A stretch of DNA of 39,353 nt, taken from NCBI RefSeq assembly GCF_000583655.1, contig NZ_BAKI01000024.1:1-39353 (forward strand), in the 5' to 3' direction. Within the stretch, counting starts at the first letter, position 1; the number at the start of each line of letters is the position of its first letter. Positions 24,083 to 34,804 of the stretch are shown here, in pieces. The position numbers were made by a program, and so were the translations under genes. This DNA comes from Lentilactobacillus farraginis DSM 18382 = JCM 14108 (lineage in GTDB: Bacteria; Bacillota; Bacilli; Lactobacillales; Lactobacillaceae). A model generated the notes under the pieces. The model searched no databases. It worked only from the letters and a program-made list of their open reading frames with translations, and was not told the DNA's origin.

Positions 24083-26410
24083 TTAGCGTCTTTTTCGACC
24101 AAATTGCTTTTTGGATTTTGAGTTTTTTGAATTTTTATTTGACTGATGCTGTTTACTGCTAAAGTGAATATTCGCGCCACCACCATGATTATTATTTCGT
24201 CGATCATTGTTGTGTCGGTGATAAGATTCCTTTGGCAGATAATTGCTGGTTGGCGTCTCTTGGGGATTAACAATGTCAAAGTCAACAGCACTTTGAGAAA
24301 CATCGACATTAATAACCTTGACCCGAATCGGCTGGCCCATCTTATAAGTCCGATGGGTTCGCCGACCAACAAGTGCCATAAATTGTTCAACATACTGATA
24401 GTAATCATCATCCATTCGGCTAATATGGACCAGTCCTTCAACTGTGTTTGGCAGTTCAATGAACAGTCCGAATTTCATAACCGAACTGACAACCCCATCA
24501 AATTCTTCGCCAATGTGGTCGTTCATGTACTCGGCTTTCTTCATGGCATCCGTATCCCGCTCGGCATCTACTGCTCGACGTTCATACTCTGAAGTTGTCG
24601 TCGCAATCTCATCCAGCACATTGACATACTTTTTCTTCGTCTCGTCATTAATCCCATTGTCCTCATAATAGTGAATCATTCGGTGAACCATTGTATCCGG
24701 ATAACGCCGAATTGGTGAAGTGAAGTGGGTATAAAATGGTGCAGCCAGGCCAAAGTGTCCAAGTGACTGGTCAGCATAGCGGGCCTGCTTCAAACTTCGC
24801 AGTAACATTACAGAAACCATCATTTCTTCCGGTTTGCCGGCTACCCGCTTCAAAACGTTTTGCAGCATTTTAGGCGTAATATGCTTGGGATCACCTTTCA
24901 CATTAATGCCAAATGCTGTTAAGGTCTCAAAGAAGGTCTTAATGCGATCGGCATCCGGCTGCTCATGAACCCGGTAAATAAAGGGCACGTGGGCTTCATA
25001 ATAATGCTTGGCAACCGTTTCATTAGCCGCCAACATGAAGGATTCAATCATCTTCTCAGCCAAGCCACGAATTCTCAGCTTAATGTCAATTGGATGACCC
25101 TTCTCATCAACAATGATTTCAGCCTCGTTATCATCAAAATCAATGGCACCGCGGGCATGCCGGTGCTTATACAAAATTCGATGAAGCTCGCCCATTGTTT
25201 CAAACATTGGAACCAACTCATGATATTGATCCATGGTCTTTTGATCATGAGATTCCAAAATCTTATTAACGGCCGTATAGGTCATCCGTGCTTTTGAGCG
25301 CATTAAACTCGGATGAATTCGATGCTTAACAACGTTTCCAGCTTGATCAATTTCCATTTCACAGCTCATGCAAAGACGCAGCTCACCCTCGTTTAGTGAA
25401 CAAATTCCATTGGACAAACGGCGCGGCAGCATTGGAATAACCCGATCGGTCAAATAAACCGATGTCCCGCGGCGATAAGCTTCCTTATCAATCAAACCAC
25501 CCGGCTTAACATAGTGACTAACGTCAGCAATGTGGACTCCTAAATGATAATGACCATTTGGTAATTTCCAAGCAGTAACGGCATCGTCCAAATCTTTTGA
25601 CGATTCGCCGTCGATCGTTACCAGATCCTGATCGGTAATATCTTCACGGCCGACTTTTTCTTCATCCGTTACATGATCCGGAATTGCATCAGCAGCCTGA
25701 AGCACGTCTTCGGGAAACTCTGCTGGAATATCGTGTGCGTAAACAATCTGTAAGATATCAATTCCCGGATCATCAACGGAACCGATCACCTCATCCGCGA
25801 TGCCAACCATGTAATCAGGATGGGCTTCGTTGGGATATTCAACAATCTGAGCTGTAATGACCTCACCGGGCGTTGGCTTTAGCCCAACATCGGTAATGTA
25901 AAACTTATACTTGGCAATCTTTTTATCCGTTAATTTAACCTCACCGAAATACTTACGATTTTCAGATCGGGAAAACGGACCGACAACCCGCTTGTATTTT
26001 CGATCAGTGATTGCCGTTACTTTACCTTCTGGCCCACGATCGGAGCCTGGGTCTGCCGGCTTAACAATTTCCATGTCAACCGTGTCACCATTCAAGGCGT
26101 TCATCGTATTATCCGGGGCAATAAATGCATCCGGGGCGGTTTCGTCATAAGCAACAAACCCAAAGCCCTTATCATTGGCATGAAAAATGCCAGATAATTT
26201 TTGCTTATCCGGATTTAATTGAAACTTACCATCCGCCGTCACAATAACAAGTTGGTCCCGTTCCAGGGCAGCCAGCTCCTGAACAATCAGTTTAAATGCC
26301 GCTGAACCGTGATACCGCAAAACATCGGCAATTTTTTCAACAGAAAATTCATTATCAGGATACGTCCTCAATACATTTTCAATTTCTTTTTTTAAATCAT
26401 TATCTTGCAA
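24083..26410 (-). CDS. rnr: RNase R (3'-5' exoribonuclease)
   Basis: A 775-residue RNase R. Domain order: N-terminal winged-helix region (about 1-65, FSVEKIADVLRYHG), two cold-shock domains (GIFHANDKGFGFVAYDE and following), the RNB catalytic domain from about residue 245 (VTIDGESSKDLDDAVTAW, with the metal-binding Asp residues), and an S1 RNA-binding domain at about 640-720 (GEEFDGVVSSVMKFGLFIEL), then a lysine- and asparagine-rich tail. The start is TTG 26410, seven bases behind GAGGA. Operon with the upstream esterase and downstream smpB. Confidence 0.95.
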   Translation of the reverse strand: MQDNDLKKEIENVLRTYPDNEFSVEKIADVLRYHGSAAFKLIVQELAALERDQLVIVTADGKFQLNPDKQKLSGIFHANDKGFGFVAYDETAPDAFIAPDNTMNALNGDTVDMEIVKPADPGSDRGPEGKVTAITDRKYKRVVGPFSRSENRKYFGEVKLTDKKIAKYKFYITDVGLKPTPGEVITAQIVEYPNEAHPDYMVGIADEVIGSVDDPGIDILQIVYAHDIPAEFPEDVLQAADAIPDHVTDEEKVGREDITDQDLVTIDGESSKDLDDAVTAWKLPNGHYHLGVHIADVSHYVKPGGLIDKEAYRRGTSVYLTDRVIPMLPRRLSNGICSLNEGELRLCMSCEMEIDQAGNVVKHRIHPSLMRSKARMTYTAVNKILESHDQKTMDQYHELVPMFETMGELHRILYKHRHARGAIDFDDNEAEIIVDEKGHPIDIKLRIRGLAEKMIESFMLAANETVAKHYYEAHVPFIYRVHEQPDADRIKTFFETLTAFGINVKGDPKHITPKMLQNVLKRVAGKPEEMMVSVMLLRSLKQARYADQSLGHFGLAAPFYTHFTSPIRRYPDTMVHRMIHYYEDNGINDETKKKYVNVLDEIATTTSEYERRAVDAERDTDAMKKAEYMNDHIGEEFDGVVSSVMKFGLFIELPNTVEGLVHISRMDDDYYQYVEQFMALVGRRTHRTYKMGQPIRVKVINVDVSQSAVDFDIVNPQETPTSNYLPKESYHRHNNDRRNNNHGGGANIHFSSKQHQSNKNSKNSKSKKQFGRKRR

Positions 26411-26425
26411 TCTTAATTCCTCGTA

Positions 26426-27172
26426 TTATTCATAAATTTTAGTTAAAAAACGACTTAAATCGGTTTCAAGCTGCTGATGAGCAGAATTGACCGTAATCAT
26501 ATGACTGGCTGCTGGATATTCATGATAGCTGACATCACTGTTAATCAGCTGATCACGCACCAATCGGCCACTTTCAGGATTAACCAGTTCATCTTTCATC
26601 CCTTGGCCAATAAAGTACGGTTGATGAATTTTAGACAAATCACCCGCAACCACCGCACTGAAATCCGAAATTTTTTGGAGTGTCACATCAATATGGTCAT
26701 CCAACCACTGCAGCTTCTCAGCCATGACGCGTGGATCCGTTTTATAACGTATATAATTTGCCTTCGCCATCTGGATAAAGGTTGCATGAACACTAAACTG
26801 CCGTTTTCGAACAATCGGCGAGCCAAAAGAGCCGCCGCCAACCAACTCAGGGTGAAGTTCCAATGCTCTGGCAGCAAAAATACCACCAAGTGAAATGCCA
26901 AAGATACTAAGCGACTCAAAACCTTTGTCACGCATAAACTGAATTGCCCGCTGCGTATCGGCCAGCCAGACTTCCGGCGATCCTTGAAGAATGATATCTT
27001 TAAAGTCCGGCGTTCCATGGCCTGTCAGCAATGGCGCATAAATCGAATAATTACTTCGCTCAAGTCGACGGGCCAAAAGCCTGACATCGACCGGACCGCT
27101 GGCAAACGCGTGTAACAGGATAATCGCTTTTGGACCGTGTTCAAAATAAAACGACTGTGTTGGTGCCTGCAT
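26426..27172 (-). CDS. Carboxylesterase (alpha/beta hydrolase)
   Basis: A 248-residue alpha/beta hydrolase of the type encoded between secG and rnr in many Firmicutes. The nucleophile elbow is GISLGG (Ser near residue 94), the acid is the Asp of GMKDELVNP, and the His is in AASHMITVN. An early LLHAFASGPVDVR segment forms the oxyanion region, and LLTGHGTPDF is typical. No signal peptide, so it acts in the cytoplasm; it probably cleaves short-chain esters. The ATG lies behind AGGA...GGG. Fifteen bases separate it from rnr. Confidence 0.88.
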   Translation of the reverse strand: MQAPTQSFYFEHGPKAIILLHAFASGPVDVRLLARRLERSNYSIYAPLLTGHGTPDFKDIILQGSPEVWLADTQRAIQFMRDKGFESLSIFGISLGGIFAARALELHPELVGGGSFGSPIVRKRQFSVHATFIQMAKANYIRYKTDPRVMAEKLQWLDDHIDVTLQKISDFSAVVAGDLSKIHQPYFIGQGMKDELVNPESGRLVRDQLINSDVSYHEYPAASHMITVNSAHQQLETDLSRFLTKIYE

Positions 27173-27262
27173 AACCCTTCATTCCTTTCTACAGTAAAAC
27201 AATCATCATTCTTATGATACCATCAACCTCGGTTCTCTTGGCAGACCAGTACTTAAAAATAG

Positions 27263-27360
27263 CGGTTGAGACAAAAGTAATTTTGCCCAGTCTCGTTTTC
27301 GACGATATCTTACCAAGTGGCAATTTGCTCTGGAAGTTAACCGCCCTTCGTCCCACGCTC
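27263..27360 (+). repeat. Dispersed intergenic repeat, copy 4
   Basis: Diverged left module TTGAGACAAAAGTAATTTTG, TTACCAAG in place of TTATTACCGAG, and a well-kept right end GAAGTTAACCGCCCTTCGTC. It lies between secG and the esterase gene, both leftward, inside a cluster usually transcribed together. Confidence 0.75.
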
Positions 27361-27390
27361 AAATGATCGTCGCAACAATATCAATTATAA

Positions 27391-27423
27391 TAAAAAACCT
27401 CCTGTATTTAAACAGGAGGATTA
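27391..27423 (-). terminator. Terminator of secG
   Basis: AACCTCCTGTATTTAAACAG and GAGGATT form a near-perfect stem just after the secG stop. On the minus strand it is followed by TTTTTTATTATAA. This uncouples secG from the esterase-rnr-smpB genes. Confidence 0.85.
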
Positions 27424-27427
27424 AATA

Positions 27428-27664
27428 CTAATGAGATGACAACCAAACCAATCCCAGAGACAAAACAAAAAAGATAATGCCCAGGATAAGGGTTGTTTTC
27501 TGCATAAATGCTTCAAAACCGCGGGGCTTCTGCTTGGCAAACAAGTCATCGGCACCACCGGTTAAGGCAGACATTGCGTCATTAGTTTTAGATGGTTGCA
27601 TTAATACTGCGATTGTTATTAAAACACAGTCGATCAATAGCAATGTTATTAATAAGTTGTACAC
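27428..27664 (-). CDS. secG: SecG, preprotein translocase subunit
   Basis: A 78-residue membrane protein with two helices (residues 2-20 and 56-75) and the family loop SALTGGADDLF between them. SecG is the small accessory subunit of SecYEG. Start GTG at 27664, seven bases behind AGGAGG. First of the group secG, esterase, rnr, smpB, though a strong terminator and a dispersed repeat follow it here. Confidence 0.92.
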   Translation of the reverse strand: MYNLLITLLLIDCVLITIAVLMQPSKTNDAMSALTGGADDLFAKQKPRGFEAFMQKTTLILGIIFFVLSLGLVWLSSH

Positions 27665-27747
27665 GTTACAGCCTCCTACCGTAAAATCGGCTCAATACCA
27701 CTCATACTAAGTTAACACATTATGCCGGTTTATTCCATACTTAGCCG

Positions 27748-29280
27748 TTAACTTTCTGAACTTAACCCGGTTAATTTAACGGTGATTGCATGCTGATTCT
27801 TTGTAGAAACATTAATATAAAGCGTATCACCCCATCGAAGCAGCGTGTGACCGGATGGCACAATTTCGATCCCGTTTCTTAAAATTTTAGTTAGCAGTGA
27901 TCCCTGGGGCCATGGAATTTGACTTACGGTTTTGCCATCCATAAACGAACCGGCAAAGACCGATGTCATAATCTGAACCGTTTTCCCCAAATGGTATTGC
28001 TGCTTAACTTTCAGTAATTGCTGCAGCATCGAATAGTAAACCGGTTGGCCGTTTAAGAGATCTAAAACACCGTATGCAATCAATGAAACGGTGGCCAAGC
28101 CCAGTAAGTGAGTCAGTGTGCCGACCATCTCTGTTATCAGAAGAATTGCTGTAAACGGCGCCTTACTGATTGCCGCAAAATAGCCGGCCATTCCCATTAT
28201 AATAAAACTCGAGAAGTATACTTGTGAGACCCAGCCCGCTTCAACGGCAACACTGCCGATAGTTGCGCCAATCAATCCGCCCAGGCAAAGAATTGGCAGA
28301 AAGATGCCGCCCGGCACACCGCTGCCGTATGAAATCATCGAAAAAACAAATCGAATCAGGAAAAAAAGACAAAGCACCAGGGTTGAATAGCCGGCACCGG
28401 TCAAATGAAGGATAATCGAACTGCCACCACCCAAGAGTCTCGGAAAGTAAGCACCAAGCGGCACGATGAGAATCAAGGGCAACAGACTTTGAAAATACCA
28501 GGGAATTCTGAGCAGCTGTTGATACCACCGGCCAACTCTAAGGATTACCAGTTGATAAAGGCGCCCAAGAACTCCCAAGGCAATTCCCAAAATAATTACC
28601 CATACAAAGTACCTCAGGGGCAATGGATTGCTTTTCATATACAAAACCGGCTTTAAACCAAAAACATAGGTTGCTACCATATCGGAAGTTATCGCCGAAG
28701 TCAACGAAACAACCCAAATATTGGTTGAAAAATTATGATAAATTTCTTCCAGCACAAACAAAGTACTGGCAATCGGCGCATTAAACGCTGCGCTTAAACC
28801 GGCTGCCGCGCCACTGGAAATCAGCACTTGACGATCAAAGCCAACCTGCTTGGTAAAGTGGGCAACTCCCTGACCCAAAGTAGATCCCAGTTGAATTGAC
28901 GGTCCTTCACGGCCAAGATAAAGACCGCTGCCGATTGCGAGAATTCCGCCAACAAACTTTCGCCACAGGACCGACCACCAAGGATAATCAATTTCACCCA
29001 ACAATTGGCCTTCAACCTGTGGAATCCCGGAACCTTTAATATCCGGCTGCTGGCGTAGAAAAAAACCAACAATCAATACAATCATTAAGTTAATCCCAAT
29101 GCCGGCTGCTATTAAAAGTGGCTGCTTAAGCCCACCCACATAAAGAAACTGCATAAAAGCCATCATGTGTTGAATCCCCCACCTAAAAAGGGAAACCACA
29201 CCGCCGGCAAGCATCCCGACTAAAATGCCGTTTAGGATTGTCTTTATTTGAGTCATTTTATAACTGCCGTGAACTTGCAC
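27748..29280 (-). CDS. ClC-type chloride transporter with C-terminal RCK_C domain
   Basis: A 510-residue ClC protein. The selectivity motifs are present in order: GSGIPQVEG, GREGPSIQLGS with the gating Glu, and GGIFLPIL. About 10-12 hydrophobic segments cover residues 1-420. The gating Glu suggests a chloride/proton exchanger rather than a plain channel. The last 70 residues (SQIPWPQGSLLTKILRNGIE, then HTLLRWGDTLYI) look like a TrkA-C/RCK_C ligand-binding domain; in other transporters these can bind c-di-AMP, which this cell makes. Start GTG at 29280 behind AAGGTGGG at eight bases. Confidence 0.9.
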   Translation of the reverse strand: MQVHGSYKMTQIKTILNGILVGMLAGGVVSLFRWGIQHMMAFMQFLYVGGLKQPLLIAAGIGINLMIVLIVGFFLRQQPDIKGSGIPQVEGQLLGEIDYPWWSVLWRKFVGGILAIGSGLYLGREGPSIQLGSTLGQGVAHFTKQVGFDRQVLISSGAAAGLSAAFNAPIASTLFVLEEIYHNFSTNIWVVSLTSAITSDMVATYVFGLKPVLYMKSNPLPLRYFVWVIILGIALGVLGRLYQLVILRVGRWYQQLLRIPWYFQSLLPLILIVPLGAYFPRLLGGGSSIILHLTGAGYSTLVLCLFFLIRFVFSMISYGSGVPGGIFLPILCLGGLIGATIGSVAVEAGWVSQVYFSSFIIMGMAGYFAAISKAPFTAILLITEMVGTLTHLLGLATVSLIAYGVLDLLNGQPVYYSMLQQLLKVKQQYHLGKTVQIMTSVFAGSFMDGKTVSQIPWPQGSLLTKILRNGIEIVPSGHTLLRWGDTLYINVSTKNQHAITVKLTGLSSES

Positions 29281-29328
29281 AACTAATACCCACCTTCTAA
29301 TTTGTTTCGGTATTAATCATATCACAGG

Positions 29329-31015
29329 TTAGCCAAGCCGCTTTTTAAAAAAAGATGTCAAAAGCGTCAAAAGAAGCCCAATTCCACAAATAATGCCTCG
29401 GCTGCCATCACTATCACCAGTTTGCGGCAGGCGATGACCAACGGCTGTTTTACCTACCCGTTCAGTTAAAGCGGGTGTTGCGGTATCTGATTTTTCGGAT
29501 GCGGTTACTTGGGCCTTTTGGCGGGACTTATCGCTAAACGCCTTTTAAGCGCCCGGGCTTGGGCTGATTGGGAATTCCCTTTTACCTTCTTTTTCGAACC
29601 AGCTGCTACTTTACGTGAACGCCGTTTGGTTGTCGGAGATTTGCGCTTACCATCTTGAAAGGCCTGCTTGCCACCTTGCCGGTCAGCCTGAGCCGGTTTA
29701 CTGTCCGGTTGCTTTGATTGTTCGGTAACACTGTTTGCAGTTGGTTTAGAAAGTGGTTTGGCAGTCCCCTCCACCAACATATCAATCGGCAACTGTTTTT
29801 TAACCTGGTTATTGTTAACCGAGAGATACCGAATTATGATATCGGCGGGCGTTAATGTCGATAAAGCAATCTTCTTGCTGCTGATTGTTGGCTGATAACC
29901 GGCAATTGGCAGCGGCTGATAATCCAATTCATCGCCAAATTTTCCAGACAAATGATCTGTTGAAAGCTGGTGGCCTTCTTCATCCAAATTGATAACCTTA
30001 ACAGTCACTTGACTGCGTTGGTATTGAAGCAGGTAGCAATTTTTCTCTTGATCATAACTGCTTCTTTGAAAGTCATAACCGTAATAGCCTGTGTGCTGCT
30101 GCAGCCAAGTTTGAATGTCGGCACTTTTGATTACTTTATCGAATAGTACCAAGCCGGCTCATCGATACCTTTAACCGTAATTGATTTTGGTTTCACCTGA
30201 CGACTTTCTTTGACTTCGACTGGTTGTTTTTTATGCCGTAAAGCCGAATTAACAGGCGCTCCTTGTGATCGCTCATCAGCTAACTGACTGTCAGCCGGCA
30301 CTGTGTCAATTTTATTACGCATCCTGGTTGGTTTTGGTTGGTGATTTTGAGAAACCTTATCCAAATGAGCCGCTTTAACAACCGCCGAACGACTTTCGTC
30401 ACCTTTTTTCTCATCGGTAAGCAACTTAGCTGAACGATCGGCTGGTTGAGAATCCTCCTTAATTGCTACCTCCTTGGAACTACCTGGCGTTGATAGTTCA
30501 GGCTCCCCATGATCAGTCTGTATATCAGACGCGGTCACGGCTTTTTTATCAACTGCTTTTTCGGCTCGATTATCGTCAGAATGGTTGTTGACCTTATCAG
30601 TCATTAATTGGGACTCATTAGATACCGATTCGATCAACCGAGTACTTGAAACAGCAACTACCGGTTTAATTTTTGCCTGGGGGTCCAAAACATATTGCAC
30701 CCGAAAGCCGGCGTTGACGCTTCCAGAAATTGCGGGTTCATTTTTTTCATTAAGTGCGACTCGATATCCCGGAATCTTTTTTGGAATCAATTTAAAATGT
30801 TTCTCATCCGAATTAATGATTTGGGTATATGAAGCCGAACTGCCATCGGCGTTTCGTATTTTTCTGCTCCCAACACCATTTTCATCTACGTATTTTTCCG
30901 TTACCACCACCCTTACTTCTTTAGGCTTGCCGGCATCATGCCCAACAGCCGCCTGTCCGGTAATCGGCACCATCAAACTTACTAATCCAACTGAAAACAA
31001 AAGTACTCTCTTCAA
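29329..31015 (-). CDS. LPXTG-anchored MucBP-type adhesin, two frameshifts
   Basis: A surface protein of about 562 residues spread over three frames. From TTG 31015 (eight bases behind GGAGG) it has a signal peptide (MKRVLLFSVGLVSLMVPITGQA), a MucBP-like domain (VVVTEKYVDENG...KIPGYRVAL), a long polar linker, then a second MucBP-like domain (VTVKVINLDEEGHQLS...IAGYQPTISS), a basic Lys/Arg/Gln-rich stretch, and finally the sortase signal LPQTG, a hydrophobic segment and KKRLG at the end (29329-29400). The frame slips once in 30133-30162 and again at the four-T run 29543-29546 (five restores LKKAFSDKS). Adding one base at each gives a whole number of codons. Likely binds host or plant glycans at the surface; inferred from domains. 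Confidence 0.78.
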
Positions 31016-31033
31016 TGTAAAAACCTCCATTTG

Positions 31034-31051
31034 GTAGTTAATATTAACTAC
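31034..31051. promoter_or_regulatory. Perfect 18-base palindrome before the adhesin gene
   Basis: GTAGTTAATATTAACTAC is perfectly two-fold symmetric and lies six bases upstream of the GGAGG ribosome site of the adhesin gene. A regulator bound here would block its transcription. The regulator is unknown. Confidence 0.6.
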
Positions 31052-31083
31052 GCAAATTGGCGGCCGTTTTATTTAAAAAGCAC

Positions 31084-31112
31084 AAAAAAAGAATCGCATT
31101 TCTGCGATTCTT
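31084..31112 (-). terminator. Terminator of eno
   Basis: AAGAATCGCA and TGCGATTCTT form a perfect 10-base stem with a four-base loop. On the minus strand seven T follow. Confidence 0.9.
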
Positions 31113-31130
31113 AGCCATCAAACGATGATA

Positions 31131-32500
<1,370 letters not shown>

Positions 32501-32503
32501 TCA

Positions 32504-32532
32504 ATTTTATTAGTTTAGCGACCAAGTTTCAA
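32504..32532 (-). promoter_or_regulatory. Promoter of eno
   Basis: TTGAAA and TAAAAT are exactly 17 bases apart on the minus strand, 55 bases before the eno start, in the tpiA-eno gap. Confidence 0.65.
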
Positions 32533-32552
32533 TATAAAACTGTGAATCTTAG

Positions 32553-33310
32553 TTATTTTTGTAAAAAATTTGCAAGTTTCAAAAACGAATCGGCCTTTAA
32601 ACTGGCACCGCCGGCCAAAACACCATCAATATCTATTTGTGCCAAGATATCGTCAGCGTTGTCGTCATTGACACTGCCGCCGTACAACACTCGGATTTCA
32701 TTAGCAATTTCATCCGAATAAAGATCGGCAACTGTTTGACGAATTAAATAACAGCCCTCTTCGGCTCATCAGTACTGGCTGTCTTCCCACTACCGATTGC
32801 CCAGCTTGGTTCGTAGGCCAGAATAATATTTTTAGCCTGATCAGCGGTAACCGACTTCAGCGCGTTGGTTACTTGGCTGACTACCCAGGAAATTCGATCA
32901 GCAGATTGGCGCCGACTCATCGTTTCATCACAACAAATAATCGGCGTTAAGTGATTGCGAAAAGCGGCATGGACCTTTTTATTAATAATATCGTCCGTTT
33001 CGTTAAAGTATTTTCGCCGCTCCGAATGACCGATGATCACGTGGGTCACACCCATTTCACTAAGCGCTTTGGGGCTGGTTTCACCAGTATAGGCACCCTC
33101 ATCTTCGTAAAAGCAATTTTCAGCTGCAATCACCAATGGTGATCCGTTATTGTGCTTAATCATGCTCTCAAGAAAAAGCGGTGAGGCAGCAATACAAGTT
33201 TCTGTAACCTTAGGATCAGGCAACTGTCCTTTAATTGTTTCTAAAAAATTAACGGCCTCTTCAACCGATAAATTCATTTTCCAATTACCGGCAACAAATG
33301 GAATTCTCAT
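32553..33310 (-). CDS. tpiA: Triosephosphate isomerase, frameshifted
   Basis: Interconverts dihydroxyacetone phosphate and glyceraldehyde-3-phosphate. Motifs: [13 protein letters not shown] (catalytic Lys), [11 protein letters not shown] (catalytic His), [15 protein letters not shown] (catalytic Glu), then in the second frame [27 protein letters not shown] and the end LANFLQK. One base is missing near 32765: GATGAGCCGAAG should be GATGAGGCCGAAG, giving [18 protein letters not shown]. The repaired length is 252 residues, normal. ATG 33310 is 11 bases behind AGGA; a TTG two codons earlier is also possible. Confidence 0.93.
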
Positions 33311-33346
33311 TATCAAATCATTCCTTTACAATTAGTCACTAAGGTA

Positions 33347-33352
33347 ATTGTA
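33347..33352 (-). promoter_or_regulatory. Extended -10 of tpiA
   Basis: On the minus strand TGTTACAAT gives an extended -10 (TACAAT). There is no good -35 box. It follows the pgk terminator, so tpiA needs some promoter here. Confidence 0.4.
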
Positions 33353-33451
33353 ACAAAAGAATTTTTAAAAGCCACAAATAAACCGAGGTACTTTAAAGTC
33401 GCTGATTGTTTTTGGTGCCTGCACGATTTTAATAACACTGAAATCCATCAT

Positions 33452-33473
33452 AAAAAAACCCCGACAAAGCGGG
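33452..33473 (-). terminator. Terminator of pgk
   Basis: CCCG and CGGG with flanking pairs form a compact stem, followed on the minus strand by seven T. It cuts gap-pgk off from tpiA-eno. Confidence 0.8.
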
Positions 33474-33485
33474 ATTTTCACATAA

Positions 33486-34699
33486 TTATTTATTGTCAAT
33501 TGCAGCAATACCAGGCAATGTCTTACCTTCAAGATATTGAAGTGAAGCACCACCACCGGTTGAAATATGCGTTAATTTGTCAGCAACGCCAAGTTGTTTA
33601 ACGGCAGCAGTTGAATCACCACCACCAACAATCGTTGTGGCATCAGTTAATGAGCCTAAGAATTCGCCAACTTTCAACGTTCCTTGGGCAAAATTAGCCA
33701 TTTCAAAGACACCCATTGGGCCGTTCCAAACAACCGTTTTGGCATCTTTAAGCACTGCTTCAAATTCATCGATTGACTTAGGACCGATATCAAGGGCCAT
33801 CCAGCCATCATCAATGTCGCCTTCAACGACTTTATGTTCAGCGTCATTATTAAAGCTCTTAGCAACCACGTTATCAGTCGGCAAGACAATCTTGTCGCCG
33901 CCTTTTTCCAGAATATTCTTGGCAACGTCAATCTTATCTTTTTCAACTAATGAGTCACCAACTTTAATCCCTTTGGCAGCATAAAAGGTATATGTCATCC
34001 CACCACCGATGATGATTTTGTCAGCTTTACTCAAAAGATTGTCAATGACACCAATTTTATCGGAAACTTTAGCGCCACCCAAAATAGCAACAAATGGTCG
34101 TTGTGGATTGTTAACCGCTTCACCCAAGAATTGGATTTCTTTTTCCATTAAGAAGCCGGCAGCAACTGGTTTGCCGCTCTTGTGCATTGCTTCAGCAATC
34201 CCAACGTTGGAAGCATGTTGTCGATGAGCAGTTCCGAAGGCATCGTTAATATACTCGTCACCCAAGGAAGCCCAATATTCACCAAGTTTCGGATCATTGC
34301 CGGATTCACGCTTAACGTATTCTCCATTAACAACATCTTCATAACGCGTATTCTCAACAAGCAATACGTTACCGTTTTCCAACTTATCAACTGCGTCTTC
34401 CAATTGCTTACCTTCCGTTACCGGAACAAAAGTAACCGGCTTATTCAATAAGTTGGAAAGGCGTTCGGCAACTGGCCGTAATGATAAGCCTTTTTATCTT
34501 CTTCTTTTTTAATTCGGCCTAAATGTGAGAACAAGATAGCCTTGCCCTTGTGATCCAAGACAAATTTGATGGTTGGTAAAGCAGCCTGAATTCGGTTGTC
34601 ATCACCAATCACACCGTCTTTAATCGGCACATTGAAGTCAACCCGCATTAAAACTTTCTTACCTTCCAGATCCAAATCAGAAACTGTTAATTTTGCCAA
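33486..34699 (-). CDS. pgk: Phosphoglycerate kinase, frameshifted
   Basis: Makes ATP from 1,3-bisphosphoglycerate. Motifs: [14 protein letters not shown] near the start, [59 protein letters not shown] and GGGDSTAAV near the end. One base is missing near 34490: AAAAAGGCTTA should be AAAAAGGGCTTA, restoring [20 protein letters not shown]. Repaired length 404 residues. Start TTG 34699, nine bases behind GGAGG ([14 protein letters not shown]). Co-transcribed with gap across a hairpin. Confidence 0.94.
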
Positions 34700-34762
34700 T
34701 TTAGAAGTCCTCCCATACACAAGTTATTTGTGATTATTGGAACATATACATAGATAACAAAA

Positions 34763-34786
34763 GACGGAGAAGACGTCCTCTCCGCC
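34763..34786 (-). terminator. Hairpin between gap and pgk
   Basis: GACGGAGA and TCTCCGCC pair around AGACGTCC. On the minus strand CTTTTGTTATC follows, a weak T run. It may let part of transcription stop, giving more gap than pgk mRNA, or protect the gap mRNA end. Confidence 0.55.
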
Positions 34787-34804
34787 GATTGTATAACTTA
34801 CTTA

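Noticed and set aside
33365-33556. Small leftward frame between pgk and tpiA
   Set aside because: It spans the pgk end and the pgk terminator, has no ribosome site and matches no family.
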